36,879 bases of DNA from Gemmatimonadales bacterium (GTDB taxonomy: Bacteria > Gemmatimonadota > Gemmatimonadetes > Gemmatimonadales > GWC2-71-9), in assembly GCA_036265815.1 (NCBI GenBank), contig DATAOI010000009.1, positions 1-36,879 on the forward strand. The letters run 5' to 3'. Position 1 is the first letter of the stretch; each line of letters opens with the position of its first letter. This document shows, piece after piece, positions 1 through 6,671 of the stretch. Under the pieces are notes generated by a model. That model did not search any database and had not been told where the DNA came from. It was given only the letters and a program-made list of their open reading frames with translations. Both the position numbers and the translations under genes were made by a program.

Positions 1-156
1 CAGAACGCCGACGTGCTTCTTCATGCCCGTGAGCGTCATGTGGAACTTCCCGGCAAGGTCCGTGATCGAAGCATCGGCTCGTCCGAGCTGCTCCAGAACG
101 CCACGCCGCGTGGCGTCCGAGAGCGCGGCGAACGAAGTATCGAGTCGGGTCGTCAT
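1..156 (-). CDS. ArsR-family HTH transcriptional regulator (N-terminal part, cut by window edge)
   Basis: The reverse strand reads 52 codons from ATG at 156 to the window edge. The protein begins MTTRLDTSFAALSDATRRGV and continues with a winged-helix DNA-binding segment containing ITDLAGKFHMT and MKKHVGVL. The pattern 'ALSDATRRxVLxxLxxxxxSITDLA' is typical of ArsR-type repressors, especially those paired with SRPBCC/AHSA1 proteins. Such proteins repress their own promoter until a ligand or metal releases them. The effector domain and any partner gene lie outside the window. A perfect 24-bp palindrome touches the start codon, so autoregulation is very likely. There is no room for a conventional ribosome-binding site outside that palindrome, so a very short 5' leader is probable. 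Confidence 0.85.
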   Translation of the reverse strand, partial: MTTRLDTSFAALSDATRRGVLEQLGRADASITDLAGKFHMTLTGMKKHVGVL

Positions 157-180
157 ATACTGAACCATATGGTTCAGTAT
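157..180. promoter_or_regulatory. Perfect 24-bp palindromic operator abutting the ArsR start codon
   Basis: The half site ATACTGAACCAT is followed directly by its exact inverse complement. On the minus strand the last base is adjacent to the ATG at 156. TATACT (minus strand, 176-181) and TATAAC (plus strand, 178-183) overlap its outer edge and could serve as divergent -10 elements. Binding here would block both promoter and start codon. Palindromes centred on GAACCATATGGTTC are familiar upstream of ArsR/SRPBCC pairs (recalled, not searched). Confidence 0.8.
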
Positions 181-198
181 AACGCAGGCGTTCGCGGC

Positions 199-576
199 AT
201 GCAAGGGGTGGCCGCGAAGCACGATGCGTCCGACGATCTCAGCAGAGCGCGCGCATCCGTGACGACGACGTCCCTGCCGAACGGCCGCATCGTGACGGCC
301 CTCTTTGCCGGCGCCCTGTTTCTCAGTGCGTTCCTGCTTTTCGTGCTCGAGCCGATGGTGGCCAAGAGCATCCTGCCCACGCTCGGCGGCACACCGATGG
401 TGTGGAACACGCGCCTCCGTGGCACTGAGGTCGTGGACCTTGTCGAGGCCGAGGCGGCGCGCGATGACCGGTTCAAGTGGGCTCTCGGCAAGATTTGGAT
501 CGTTGCGAAGGGTTTGCCGCCCGATGTCGTGGAGCGCATTGTCATCGCTAGTGGCACTGCCATTCGGCCAGCTTAG
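199..576 (+). pseudogene. 5' stump of a spermidine-synthase-like membrane protein joined to an unrelated tail
   Basis: The frame from ATG 199 encodes about 70 residues matching the start of fused MFS/spermidine-synthase-like proteins: a transmembrane helix containing GALFLSAFLLFVLEPMVAKS and then LPTLGGTPMVWNT. That family normally continues for hundreds of residues with more helices and an aminopropyltransferase fold. Here, at about position 411, the sequence switches to a soluble stretch (RLRGTEVVDLVEAEAARDDR and onward to TAIRPA) that I do not recognise, and it stops at 576. The frame stays open across the junction, so a 125-residue chimera could be made. I infer a deletion or insertion scar at the left edge of the cassette array, with the tail possibly the 3' end of the first cassette gene. 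An upstream in-frame ATG at 13 lies antisense to arsR and is unlikely to be used. Confidence 0.6.
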
Positions 577-605
577 TCCACGTAAGCGTGAATCTCGCGC
601 TTGCT

Positions 606-704
606 ACCTAACGAACGTTGCAGCTGACAAGCGATCTAGTGGTTGCGCGTGGCTGCGCCACGCGCTCTTATTGACTCGCTTGCAGCTGAACTTTGGCGTT
701 AGGT
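606..704 (+). other. attC site 1
   Basis: R'' is ACCTAAC (606-612) and R' is GTTAGGT (698-704), complementary over all seven bases. Inner arms CAGCTGACAAGCG (left) and CGCTTGCAGCTG (right) pair with one unpaired base, the extrahelical base expected in the folded bottom strand. A central GC-rich stem (GCGCGTGGC next to GCCACGCGC) forms the variable terminal structure. Length 99 bp is normal for attC. Confidence 0.85.
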
Positions 705-805
705 GGTCGCCACGACTTGCGTCGACCCCGTCAACGTCTCAGGTGCACCAAGCCGACTCTTTGAGTCCGTGTCGCAGGCCGCCTTGTTTAAGGGGAGAAC
801 TGCCT

Positions 806-1300
806 ATGCGCTGCTTCCCACCGCTCGCCGGAGCCCTCCTGATCTTCCCGGGCGCGTCCGCTCTCGGTGCCCAGGCTTCGAAGGACACCGTGCCGGTCCA
901 TGTGGTCGAACGGATGCTCGATGCCTTCGATCAAGGTAATCAAGCGGCCCGAAGCCGCCTCTATGATTCGGTCTACTACTTTCAGGAGCTGATGGTTCCT
1001 CCGCCAGGAGATCCCAAACGCCCTACGGCCATGTCGGCGGATGAGCGCGCCCGTAAATGGCAAGGCCCCATCGCGGATAGCCGCGTCGACACACTCCCGC
1101 AGCGATCCCGCAAAGTGCTGCAGCGCATGGTCGTCGGCCGGTTCGTAGTCTATCACATCGCCGTGGTTTTCAAGCCACCTCACGAGGATAACAGCTTCGA
1201 GAAGCTGGAGGTCTATGAGGTGAAGAACGGAAAAATTGTTGCTGAGTACGATGGGCAACACACCAGCAGCGGCCGTGCCACAGCCGCGGCTGGTCCCTAG
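806..1300 (+). CDS. Secreted NTF2/SnoaL-like hypothetical protein (cassette 1)
   Basis: This 164-residue protein starts at ATG 806, with AGGGGAG about 8 bp upstream. Residues 1-24 form a signal peptide (hydrophobic core LAGALLIFPGASAL ending AQA), so export is likely. The mature part begins with an amphipathic helix (VHVVERMLDAFDQGNQAA), then YDSVYYFQELM, and ends with strands including VVGRFVVYHIAVVF and FEKLEVYEVKNGKIV. That order of helix and curved sheet, ending in a strand of the type 'EVYEVKNGKI', is typical of the NTF2/SnoaL-like fold. Small ligand-binding or isomerase domains use this fold, but no catalytic residues can be assigned. It is the only gene in its cassette and is followed by attC2, so its host-genome context says nothing about function. 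Confidence 0.7.
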   Translation: MRCFPPLAGALLIFPGASALGAQASKDTVPVHVVERMLDAFDQGNQAARSRLYDSVYYFQELMVPPPGDPKRPTAMSADERARKWQGPIADSRVDTLPQRSRKVLQRMVVGRFVVYHIAVVFKPPHEDNSFEKLEVYEVKNGKIVAEYDGQHTSSGRATAAAGP

Positions 1301-1319
1301 AAGTCACTGGAACGGCGCC

Positions 1320-1458
1320 ACATAACCCGCGCATGCAGCCGACAGGCCGGAGGGGCGCGCAGGTCCGCTCGGCGGTAGGCTCCTAGAGCGCGCTGTGGAA
1401 CAAGAGTTTGCGCGGGCGCGGGCTGGGGGGCCTGCAGCTGGTGCGCATTTCGTTAGGC
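1320..1458 (+). other. attC site 2
   Basis: R' is GTTAGGC (1452-1458). R'' is the imperfect ACATAAC (1320-1326). The L'' core GCAGCCGACAGGCC pairs with the right-arm GGCCTGCAGCTG. A mismatch in the outer box is expected, because the bases after the cleavage point come from the next cassette. Length is 139 bp. Confidence 0.78.
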
Positions 1459-1483
1459 GGCAGCAGGAGGATTCAACTCTATT

Positions 1484-1954
1484 ATGGGTCAGAACGCCAG
1501 CGCCTTTGATTTCCTCCTTGGTGAATGGGACATCGCGATGCTCGTCATGCCTGAGGGGAGCACAGTCGGACGGCGCGCCAACTCCCAAGTACACTGGATC
1601 CTAGATGGCACCGCGCTCTTCGACGAACTCCGTCATGTCGACGAGTCAGGGCAGGTCAACTTCCGGGGCGCGAGCTTCCGAACCTACGTTCCCGACACTG
1701 GCGCGTGGTATGTCGTGTGGATGATGGCGACCGTTGAAGGCTACAGCGAGTTGCACGCTGAGGTCGTCGATGGGGAAGTCCGGACGAGTGGTCAGGGCAG
1801 AGATCCCGGCGGAGAGTTGATCGAGCAAGGGCGATACTATGACATCTCTGCGAATGGTTACTCGTTCACGCTCGACCGCTCGTACGACAAGGGCAAGACG
1901 TGGCTTCGTCCCTTCGTTTCGTATCGCGCAACTCGTCGCGCCGCAACGCAGTGA
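1484..1954 (+). CDS. DUF1579/lipocalin-like hypothetical protein (cassette 2)
   Basis: The 156-residue protein starts at ATG 1484. AGGAGG at 1465-1470 is 13 bp upstream, so the ribosome site sits just inside the cassette's 5' end. It opens with FDFLLGEWDIAM and follows with WILDGTALFDELR, SFRTYVPDTGAWYVVWM and a C-terminal SYDKGKTW segment. 'LxGxWxI' then 'WxLDG' and 'DxxxxxWxxxW' mark DUF1579-type, lipocalin-like eight-stranded barrels that bind small hydrophobic ligands or have no known role. There is no signal peptide, so it is probably cytosolic. The gene is promoterless in appearance and would depend on readthrough from the array or from its neighbours. Function unknown. Confidence 0.72.
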   Translation: MGQNASAFDFLLGEWDIAMLVMPEGSTVGRRANSQVHWILDGTALFDELRHVDESGQVNFRGASFRTYVPDTGAWYVVWMMATVEGYSELHAEVVDGEVRTSGQGRDPGGELIEQGRYYDISANGYSFTLDRSYDKGKTWLRPFVSYRATRRAATQ

Positions 1955-1998
1955 CGCACTGCCGCGCTTCGCAGGAGGTAGCTCCCACGTTGGCAGCC

Positions 1999-2134
1999 GC
2001 CTAACCCGCGATGCAGCCGACAAGCGCGAGCAGGCGGACCGTCGAGGCAGGTGGTAGTTCGGTGTGGAGGTAAGGAACGTTAGTTAGTGCGTGCGCGAGC
2101 GAGTCGTTTGCAGCTGATTTGCAATCCGTTAGGC
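1999..2134 (+). other. attC site 3
   Basis: R'' is GCCTAAC (1999-2005) and R' is GTTAGGC (2128-2134), complementary over all seven bases. The inner left arm GCAGCCGACAAGCGCGAGC pairs imperfectly with GCGAGCGAGTCGTTTGCAGC on the right. Length is 136 bp. The left half is nearly identical to that of site 4. Confidence 0.85.
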
Positions 2135-2190
2135 GGCAACCATCGGGCCTCGAGGACAGGACGTGGTAGAAAGGAGGGATCGGAAAGCAC

Positions 2191-2808
2191 ATGTTGAAGT
2201 TGATCATGAAGGGGGCTGATCGGCGGGCTGGTTCAACTCGCCCTGTTTGGCCTGGCCCTTGTCATTCCGGCAGGTCTCGTCTCCGGGGGCACGTGGTACT
2301 GGCGACGCGGGCTCAGCGCACCGGCCTCCAAGAAGCAGCCGGTGGCGGACCGGGTTGCTACGGGACTCCTGGTTCTATCGACGCTGGCCTGTTCGTATTT
2401 GTCCCCATCGACGTGTTTCATCTAGAACTGTTGCCCCCACCCTCTCTCGACGTATCGCTCCTAGGCGCGGCCCTGTCCCTGGTCGGCTTCGCCATCATCA
2501 TGGCCGCGATTTACCAGAACTCGTACGCCATCCCGATAGTCGAAGACCAATCGGACCGCGCCCAAGTGCTGGTCGATACGGGTCTATACGTCCGCGTCCG
2601 CCACCCGTTCTACCTCGGATTGCTACTCTTCTATGCGGGCGTCGCCCTGTGGCTGGAGAGCTACGCGAGTCTATTGACGCTCTTCGTTGTCCTGCTTGCG
2701 TTGCTCGCCAGGATCCTCGTAGAAGAGACGACGTTGCGGAAGACGCTCCCGGATTACAGCATGTATGTGAAACGCGTGCCGTACCGTCTGGTTCCTCTTG
2801 TGTGGTAG
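2191..2808 (+). CDS. Isoprenylcysteine carboxyl methyltransferase-like membrane protein with an internally shifted frame (cassette 3)
   Basis: The open frame gives 205 residues from ATG 2191, with AAGGAGG at 2171-2177. Residues about 67-205 form a convincing ICMT/PEMT-family domain: hydrophobic helices, then VDTGLYVRVRHPFYLG, and a C-terminal VEETTLRKTLPDYSMYVKRV segment. These are the S-adenosylmethionine-binding and active-site motifs of integral membrane methyltransferases. Residues about 9-65 read as low-complexity arginine-rich sequence. In the +1-shifted frame from 2216 to about 2390 the same DNA encodes a plausible N-terminus instead: MKGLIGGLVQLALFGLALVI, then TWYWRRG and VADRVATGLLVLSTLA. 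The shift begins at a run of five G (2211-2215) and must be reversed near 2385-2410. Either two compensating indels occurred in the gene, or the assembly has two errors. True substrates of bacterial members are mostly unknown. Confidence 0.65.
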   Translation: MLKLIMKGADRRAGSTRPVWPGPCHSGRSRLRGHVVLATRAQRTGLQEAAGGGPGCYGTPGSIDAGLFVFVPIDVFHLELLPPPSLDVSLLGAALSLVGFAIIMAAIYQNSYAIPIVEDQSDRAQVLVDTGLYVRVRHPFYLGLLLFYAGVALWLESYASLLTLFVVLLALLARILVEETTLRKTLPDYSMYVKRVPYRLVPLVW

Positions 2809-2817
2809 CGGGCTGCC

Positions 2818-2860
2818 GCCTAACACGCGCATGCAGCCGACAAGCGCGTCCGAGTTGGGC
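2818..2860 (+). other. attC site 4, truncated (right end of cassette array)
   Basis: R'' GCCTAAC (2818-2824) and the L'' core GCATGCAGCCGACAAGCGCG match site 3 almost perfectly. The complementary right arm is absent. A sequence fitting the R' consensus, GTTGGGC (2854-2860), follows after only 43 bp, which is too short for a normal attC. Most likely the array was cut off here by deletion. From 2861 to 2998 I see only a small GC hairpin (CCGCC/GGCGG, about 2871-2889) and no gene. Confidence 0.65.
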
Positions 2861-2998
2861 TCAGTCCCCCCGCCACCTCCCGATGGCGGGCGGCGGAACA
2901 AAAGGTTGCTGCATGGATCCGGGCGCGTGTCCCTGCTCATATGACCGGTCGCATGGGCTCCAAGCCACGCGAAGCAGTCAGTACACTCCCAGTCGTGC

Positions 2999-3922
2999 TC
3001 AGGAACCCTGCGGCCGGATCACGGGCCGTTCCTCCACCACCATCCGGATGGCACCCGTCTCGGGCTGGATACCCGCACCCCTCCGCTCGGCCCAGACCTG
3101 GGTGAACTCGGCGCCAAAGAGCACGATCATCGACGAGTAGTAGATCCACACCAGCATCACCGCCAGCGATCCCGCCGCGCCGAACGCCTGACCCGGATTG
3201 CTCCGGCCCAGATAGAAACCGATAAGGAACTTGCCGATGGTGAAGAGCAGCGCGGTCACGATCGCGCCGGGCCAGATGTCCTTCCACTGTGCCTTGGCGT
3301 CGGGCAGCACCTTGAAGATGGTGGCGAAGAGGAGGGTGATCACCGCGAAGGAAACCGCGATGTTCAGCACCTGACCGATCGTCTCGCTGAGTCCGCCGGG
3401 AAGGGCCCCGCCCAGCGCGTTCCCCAGCACGGAGACCGCGGCGCTCACCACGAGCGACACCAGAAGTAGGAAGGCAACCCCGAGCACCATGCCGAAGGAG
3501 AAGACCCGCTTGAGCACAAAGCTCCTCAAGCCGCCCTGGGCCGGATCGGGCTTCACCTCCCAGGCGCGGTTGAGCGCCGCCTGCAGCTGGCCGAACGCGC
3601 CGGCAGCGCCGAGCAGCAGGGCTCCTAACCCCAAGACGGTGGCCAGAATTCCCTTCGATCCGGGCAGGTGTGCCTGTTTCAGGATGGTGGTCACCTGCTC
3701 CCGGCCGGCGGGACCCATGAGGCCCCCGATCTGGCCTTCCAGCGCGTTCTGCACGTCGTGCTGGTCGAGCACCGCGCCGAGCAGCAGGAGAATGAGCACC
3801 AGCAGCGGTGGGAGCGAGAAGATGGTGTAATAGGAGAGCGCCGCCGCCATGGTGGGACAGTCGTCCTCGTTGAAGCCTTGCACACTCTGCTTGAGCAGTC
3901 CGAACCCTTGGCGGATACCCAT
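2999..3922 (-). CDS. YihY/BrkB-family inner-membrane protein
   Basis: This 307-residue integral membrane protein begins MGIRQGFGLLKQSVQGFNED, then MAAALSYYTIFSLPPLLVLI. The 'AAALSYYTxFSLxPLL' signature is diagnostic of the YihY/UPF0761 (formerly BrkB/RNase BN) family. About six transmembrane segments follow, with conserved stretches FKVLPDAKAQWKDIWPGAIV and LVWIYYSSMIVLFGAEFTQV. Length and topology are normal. Molecular function is not established for the family; it is not an RNase, and roles in envelope integrity or lipid transport have been proposed. It is the last gene of a five-gene operon, starting 11 bp after the dynamin-like gene ends, which supports a role in membrane remodelling or stress. 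No clear terminator follows. Confidence 0.9.
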   Translation of the reverse strand: MGIRQGFGLLKQSVQGFNEDDCPTMAAALSYYTIFSLPPLLVLILLLLGAVLDQHDVQNALEGQIGGLMGPAGREQVTTILKQAHLPGSKGILATVLGLGALLLGAAGAFGQLQAALNRAWEVKPDPAQGGLRSFVLKRVFSFGMVLGVAFLLLVSLVVSAAVSVLGNALGGALPGGLSETIGQVLNIAVSFAVITLLFATIFKVLPDAKAQWKDIWPGAIVTALLFTIGKFLIGFYLGRSNPGQAFGAAGSLAVMLVWIYYSSMIVLFGAEFTQVWAERRGAGIQPETGAIRMVVEERPVIRPQGS

Positions 3923-3933
3923 CGAAGGATCCT

Positions 3934-5703
3934 TCAGGCCGTCGAGCCGCGCTCGATCTCGGCGCGGAGCCGGAGCAGGGCATCCTCGGATGCCACCAGC
4001 TCGCCCCGGATGCCGTTGAGGCGTTGGAGCTGGCTTTCCACGAAGCGGCGGTACGGCGCGACCGCCTGGTTCACCCGCTCGGTGGATTGAGTGATCTCCA
4101 GGTGGACCTGGCCGCGCAGTCCGTCCCGAAGACGGGCGCGCAGCGCCTCGACCCGCACGCGGAAGTCGCGCTGGGCCTGGCGGCGCTTCCGGGGAATGAG
4201 ATAGAACCCGCCGATCGCGAGCGCGGTCGCGAGCAGGATCCCGGTCACGTCCGCGGCGACTCCCGTGATGACGGTGGCCACCAGGGTGCCGATGCCCAGG
4301 GCGCTGGCCTCCGCCAAGGCGGTGGTCGCGAAGGTGCCCTGCACGTCGTTGGCGATGGCCCTGGCTTCCGCCTCCCGGTCATAGGTCCCGACTACCTCTC
4401 GTGCCACCCGGCCCACCGACTCGAGCAGCGCCTGGCGGTTGAAGGTGAACCCCGCGCCGACTTCGCCCACCATCTGCTCCCGGTGCCGGGCGATCCGGCC
4501 GCGATCGATGAACTCGTTCACGTCCTGCCATACCTTGAGGTTTCGCTCGACGATCCAGTCGATGATCCGGCCGACCTCCGCCTCCACCTGCTGAGGCGTA
4601 TCGCCCACCACCTCGTGCTCGAAGGCACGGCGCACCGCCTCGCTGTCCATCAGGCTCCGGATCCGTCCGATGCGCACCGTCTCCTCGAAGAACCGGGTGC
4701 CGCGCCGCTCCATCTCGTTCAGCAGTAGATCGAGCCGGGCGAGCCGGGGCTCGAAGTCGCGTAGCATGTCCCGATGAAAGAGACCGAGCTGCTCGTCGAT
4801 GCTCCGCAACGTCTCCACGTCAGCGGCGAGCAGCGTGAGGCGCTCGAAGGCCGCGTCCTTGTACCGGGCGGCGAGCCGGAGCGCCACGTTGAGCGGGTTG
4901 AGGAGCTTGAGCCGGATCCGCTCCTCCTGGTCGAGAGTGTGCAGGAGGTACTCCTCCACCGCCTCGAAACCGCTTCTCTCCCAGAGATCCCCCGCGCCGG
5001 CGCTCCGCGCCTCCATTGCCTGCCGGGCCGAAACGCAAAGGACCCGGGGCGCCTCGCCCAGGAGCTCGGCGGCGTGGGCCTGGACGTAGGCGGCCACCTC
5101 GTCGCGCTGGGCGGGCTGCTCCAGGATGTCGATCTTGTTGATCACGAACACAATCTTCTTGCCCCACTGGCGAACCTGCTCCAGGAAGGCGCGTTCGCTC
5201 TCGGTGAACGGGCGATCGGCCGAGGTGATGAAGAGCACCAGGTCGGCGCGGGGCACGTAGTCGCGGGTGAGCTCCTCGTGCCGGCGCACCACCGCGTTGG
5301 TGCCCGGCGTATCCACCACTGTGAGCTCGCGCAGGAGCTCCGCGGGGTAGGTGCGCTCCAGCAGGAACGCTTCCGCCAACCGCTCGCTCGGGGCGGATCC
5401 ATAGCGCAGCAGGTTGATCCGGTCGGTGGTGGGGGTGACTCCCTCGGGCACCACCCGCTCCCCGAGGAGCGCGTTGATGAAGCTCGACTTGCCCGAATTG
5501 AACTCGCCGACGATGACCAAGAGGAAGAGCCCGGAGAGCTGCTCCCGGGCCTCCCGGAAACGCCGCAGGTCGTCAGCCGCGGCGTCGGGGCCAAACCGGT
5601 CAAGCGCGCCCGCGAGCCGCTCCAGCAGCTCCTGCTCGCGGGCGCGGAGATCCTGCTCCCGCTCGGACAGAATGCTCCGGCGGCGCAGCAGCTTCCCGAT
5701 CAC
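3934..5703 (-). CDS. Bacterial dynamin-like GTPase
   Basis: The 589-residue protein starts with GTG at 5703, overlapping the upstream stop as GTGA. After an N-terminal coiled coil (residues 10-55) comes a large GTPase domain: P-loop GEFNSGKSS (66-74), a switch-I threonine in VTPTTD, DTPG (131-134) and NKID (189-192). GEFNSGKSS is typical of dynamin/EngA-type membrane GTPases rather than Ras-like ones. A long helical stalk follows (about 270-460). A hydrophobic hairpin (about 466-502, rich in GTLVATVITG and LATALAIGGFYLI) should anchor it in the membrane, with a basic IPRKRRQ after it and a helical C-terminus. Bacterial dynamin-like proteins tubulate, fuse or repair membranes. The operon partners are all membrane or amphipathic-helix proteins, which suggests a shared role at the inner membrane. 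Confidence 0.88.
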   Translation of the reverse strand: MIGKLLRRRSILSEREQDLRAREQELLERLAGALDRFGPDAAADDLRRFREAREQLSGLFLLVIVGEFNSGKSSFINALLGERVVPEGVTPTTDRINLLRYGSAPSERLAEAFLLERTYPAELLRELTVVDTPGTNAVVRRHEELTRDYVPRADLVLFITSADRPFTESERAFLEQVRQWGKKIVFVINKIDILEQPAQRDEVAAYVQAHAAELLGEAPRVLCVSARQAMEARSAGAGDLWERSGFEAVEEYLLHTLDQEERIRLKLLNPLNVALRLAARYKDAAFERLTLLAADVETLRSIDEQLGLFHRDMLRDFEPRLARLDLLLNEMERRGTRFFEETVRIGRIRSLMDSEAVRRAFEHEVVGDTPQQVEAEVGRIIDWIVERNLKVWQDVNEFIDRGRIARHREQMVGEVGAGFTFNRQALLESVGRVAREVVGTYDREAEARAIANDVQGTFATTALAEASALGIGTLVATVITGVAADVTGILLATALAIGGFYLIPRKRRQAQRDFRVRVEALRARLRDGLRGQVHLEITQSTERVNQAVAPYRRFVESQLQRLNGIRGELVASEDALLRLRAEIERGSTA

Positions 5704-6671
5704 ATCGTGTCCGGCTCGCGTTTCCCCTCCTGGCGGACGGCCTGCTTGGCCTCCTGCGCCACCCGGCTGGCCGACTCCTTCACCTGCTGGCCGACCGTCG
5801 CGGCGGCGTCCTTGAGGGAGCTCTTGAGCTCCGGCGCACGGGAGGCGGCCTCGTCCTTCACCGTCTGGGTGACGTCCCGTCCGGCTTCGATCGCCGCGTC
5901 CTTCACCTGCTCGGCCGTCTCCTGCACCCGATCGACCAGTTGGTCCCGCCGGGCACCCATGAGCTGCTGCTCCCGCCGGGTCTCCGGCAGCACCAGCCCC
6001 AAGGTGAGGCCGAGAATGGCGGCGCCCGCAACGAGCGCCAGCGGATTCTCCTCCATCATCTGTTCGAGACTCCCGCGGGCCCGCTCGCCCTGCTCCCGCA
6101 CTCGCCGCTTGGCTGAGCTGCCGAGGTCATCGGCCCGCTCCTGGACCCTGTCCACCACCTCGGCGGCCCGGTCGGCCAGATCGCCGGCCCGCTCGCTGAC
6201 CTCCGCTGCGGCCCCGCTCACCTTCTCCCGCACCCGGGCAGTCCGGTCGGCGATACGCCGCCCCAGGCTGGTCCGCCCGTCGGCTGCGCGCCGCTCGGGC
6301 CCGGTGTAAGCGAACCGCGCCATGCGGTCGCCGGACACTTCGCTCCGCGTTCTGAGGGTGAAGAGCCAGGTGACGCCGAGACCGACTGCGGCCACGGGGA
6401 GCGGGTTCTCCCGGACGAAGTCCACCAGGCGAGAGCCGGTCCGGCGCGCCTGGTAGCCGACGTTCGAGACCATATCCTGCGCCTTTTCCGCCATGGCGTC
6501 CTTGGCCTGCTGCTTCAGGTTCTCCGGGCTCAGCTTCTCGCCCAACGCGTCGATGTCGCGGCCCACCCGCGCCCGGGTGCGCTGGATCTCACGCTCGATC
6601 TCCTCTGGCGATTGATCGCCGCGCGGGACACCGGCCCTGCCGGAGACGTCCCGATCCTGGTACTCGCTCAT
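5700..6671 (-). CDS. DUF3618-domain membrane protein with long amphipathic helices
   Basis: I chose ATG 6671 (323 residues) because it overlaps the upstream stop as ATGA and begins just before the conserved domain. Residues 21-50 (SPEEIEREIQRTRARVGRDI and on) are the DUF3618 motif. A transmembrane segment at about 88-106 follows the sequence VDFVRENPLPVAA. Then comes YTGPERR (122-128), a long heptad-like helical region full of VxDRVQExA and RAxDLADRA repeats, a second membrane segment (about 215-235) and another apolipoprotein-like helix to the end. The layout resembles YqjD/ElaB or LEA-like membrane-associated proteins that bind ribosomes or stabilise membranes. The exact function is unknown. 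Its stop overlaps the GTPase start, so translation is probably coupled. Confidence 0.78.
   Translation of the reverse strand: MSEYQDRDVSGRAGVPRGDQSPEEIEREIQRTRARVGRDIDALGEKLSPENLKQQAKDAMAEKAQDMVSNVGYQARRTGSRLVDFVRENPLPVAAVGLGVTWLFTLRTRSEVSGDRMARFAYTGPERRAADGRTSLGRRIADRTARVREKVSGAAAEVSERAGDLADRAAEVVDRVQERADDLGSSAKRRVREQGERARGSLEQMMEENPLALVAGAAILGLTLGLVLPETRREQQLMGARRDQLVDRVQETAEQVKDAAIEAGRDVTQTVKDEAASRAPELKSSLKDAAATVGQQVKESASRVAQEAKQAVRQEGKREPDTM

Larger units (their letters stand above)
577..2860 (+). mobile_element. Integron-type gene cassette array (no integrase in window)
   Basis: The region alternates short single-gene units on the plus strand with long imperfect inverted repeats that start with RYYYAAC and end with GTTRRRY, the R''/R' boxes of attC sites. 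Full sites lie at 606-704, 1320-1458 and 1999-2134, and a left half lies at 2818. Sites 2 to 4 share the near-identical L'' core GCAGCCGACA, as in sedentary chromosomal integrons where one attC family dominates. With cleavage between G and TT of GTTRRRY, cassettes span about 699-1452 and 1453-2128, with a third from 2129 that is truncated on the right. Each holds one ORF ending 13-45 bp before its attC. The integrase and attI would be expected upstream to the left, outside the window. Confidence 0.82.

Noticed and set aside
305-805. N-terminal extension of the secreted NTF2-like protein frame up to 305
   Set aside because: It crosses attC1 and the stump ORF with no homology. The signal peptide and ribosome site fix the start at 806.
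2247-3140. Plus-strand ORF of 297 codons overlapping the methyltransferase cassette and yihY
   Set aside because: It runs across the attC half site and is antisense to yihY, with no recognisable domain.
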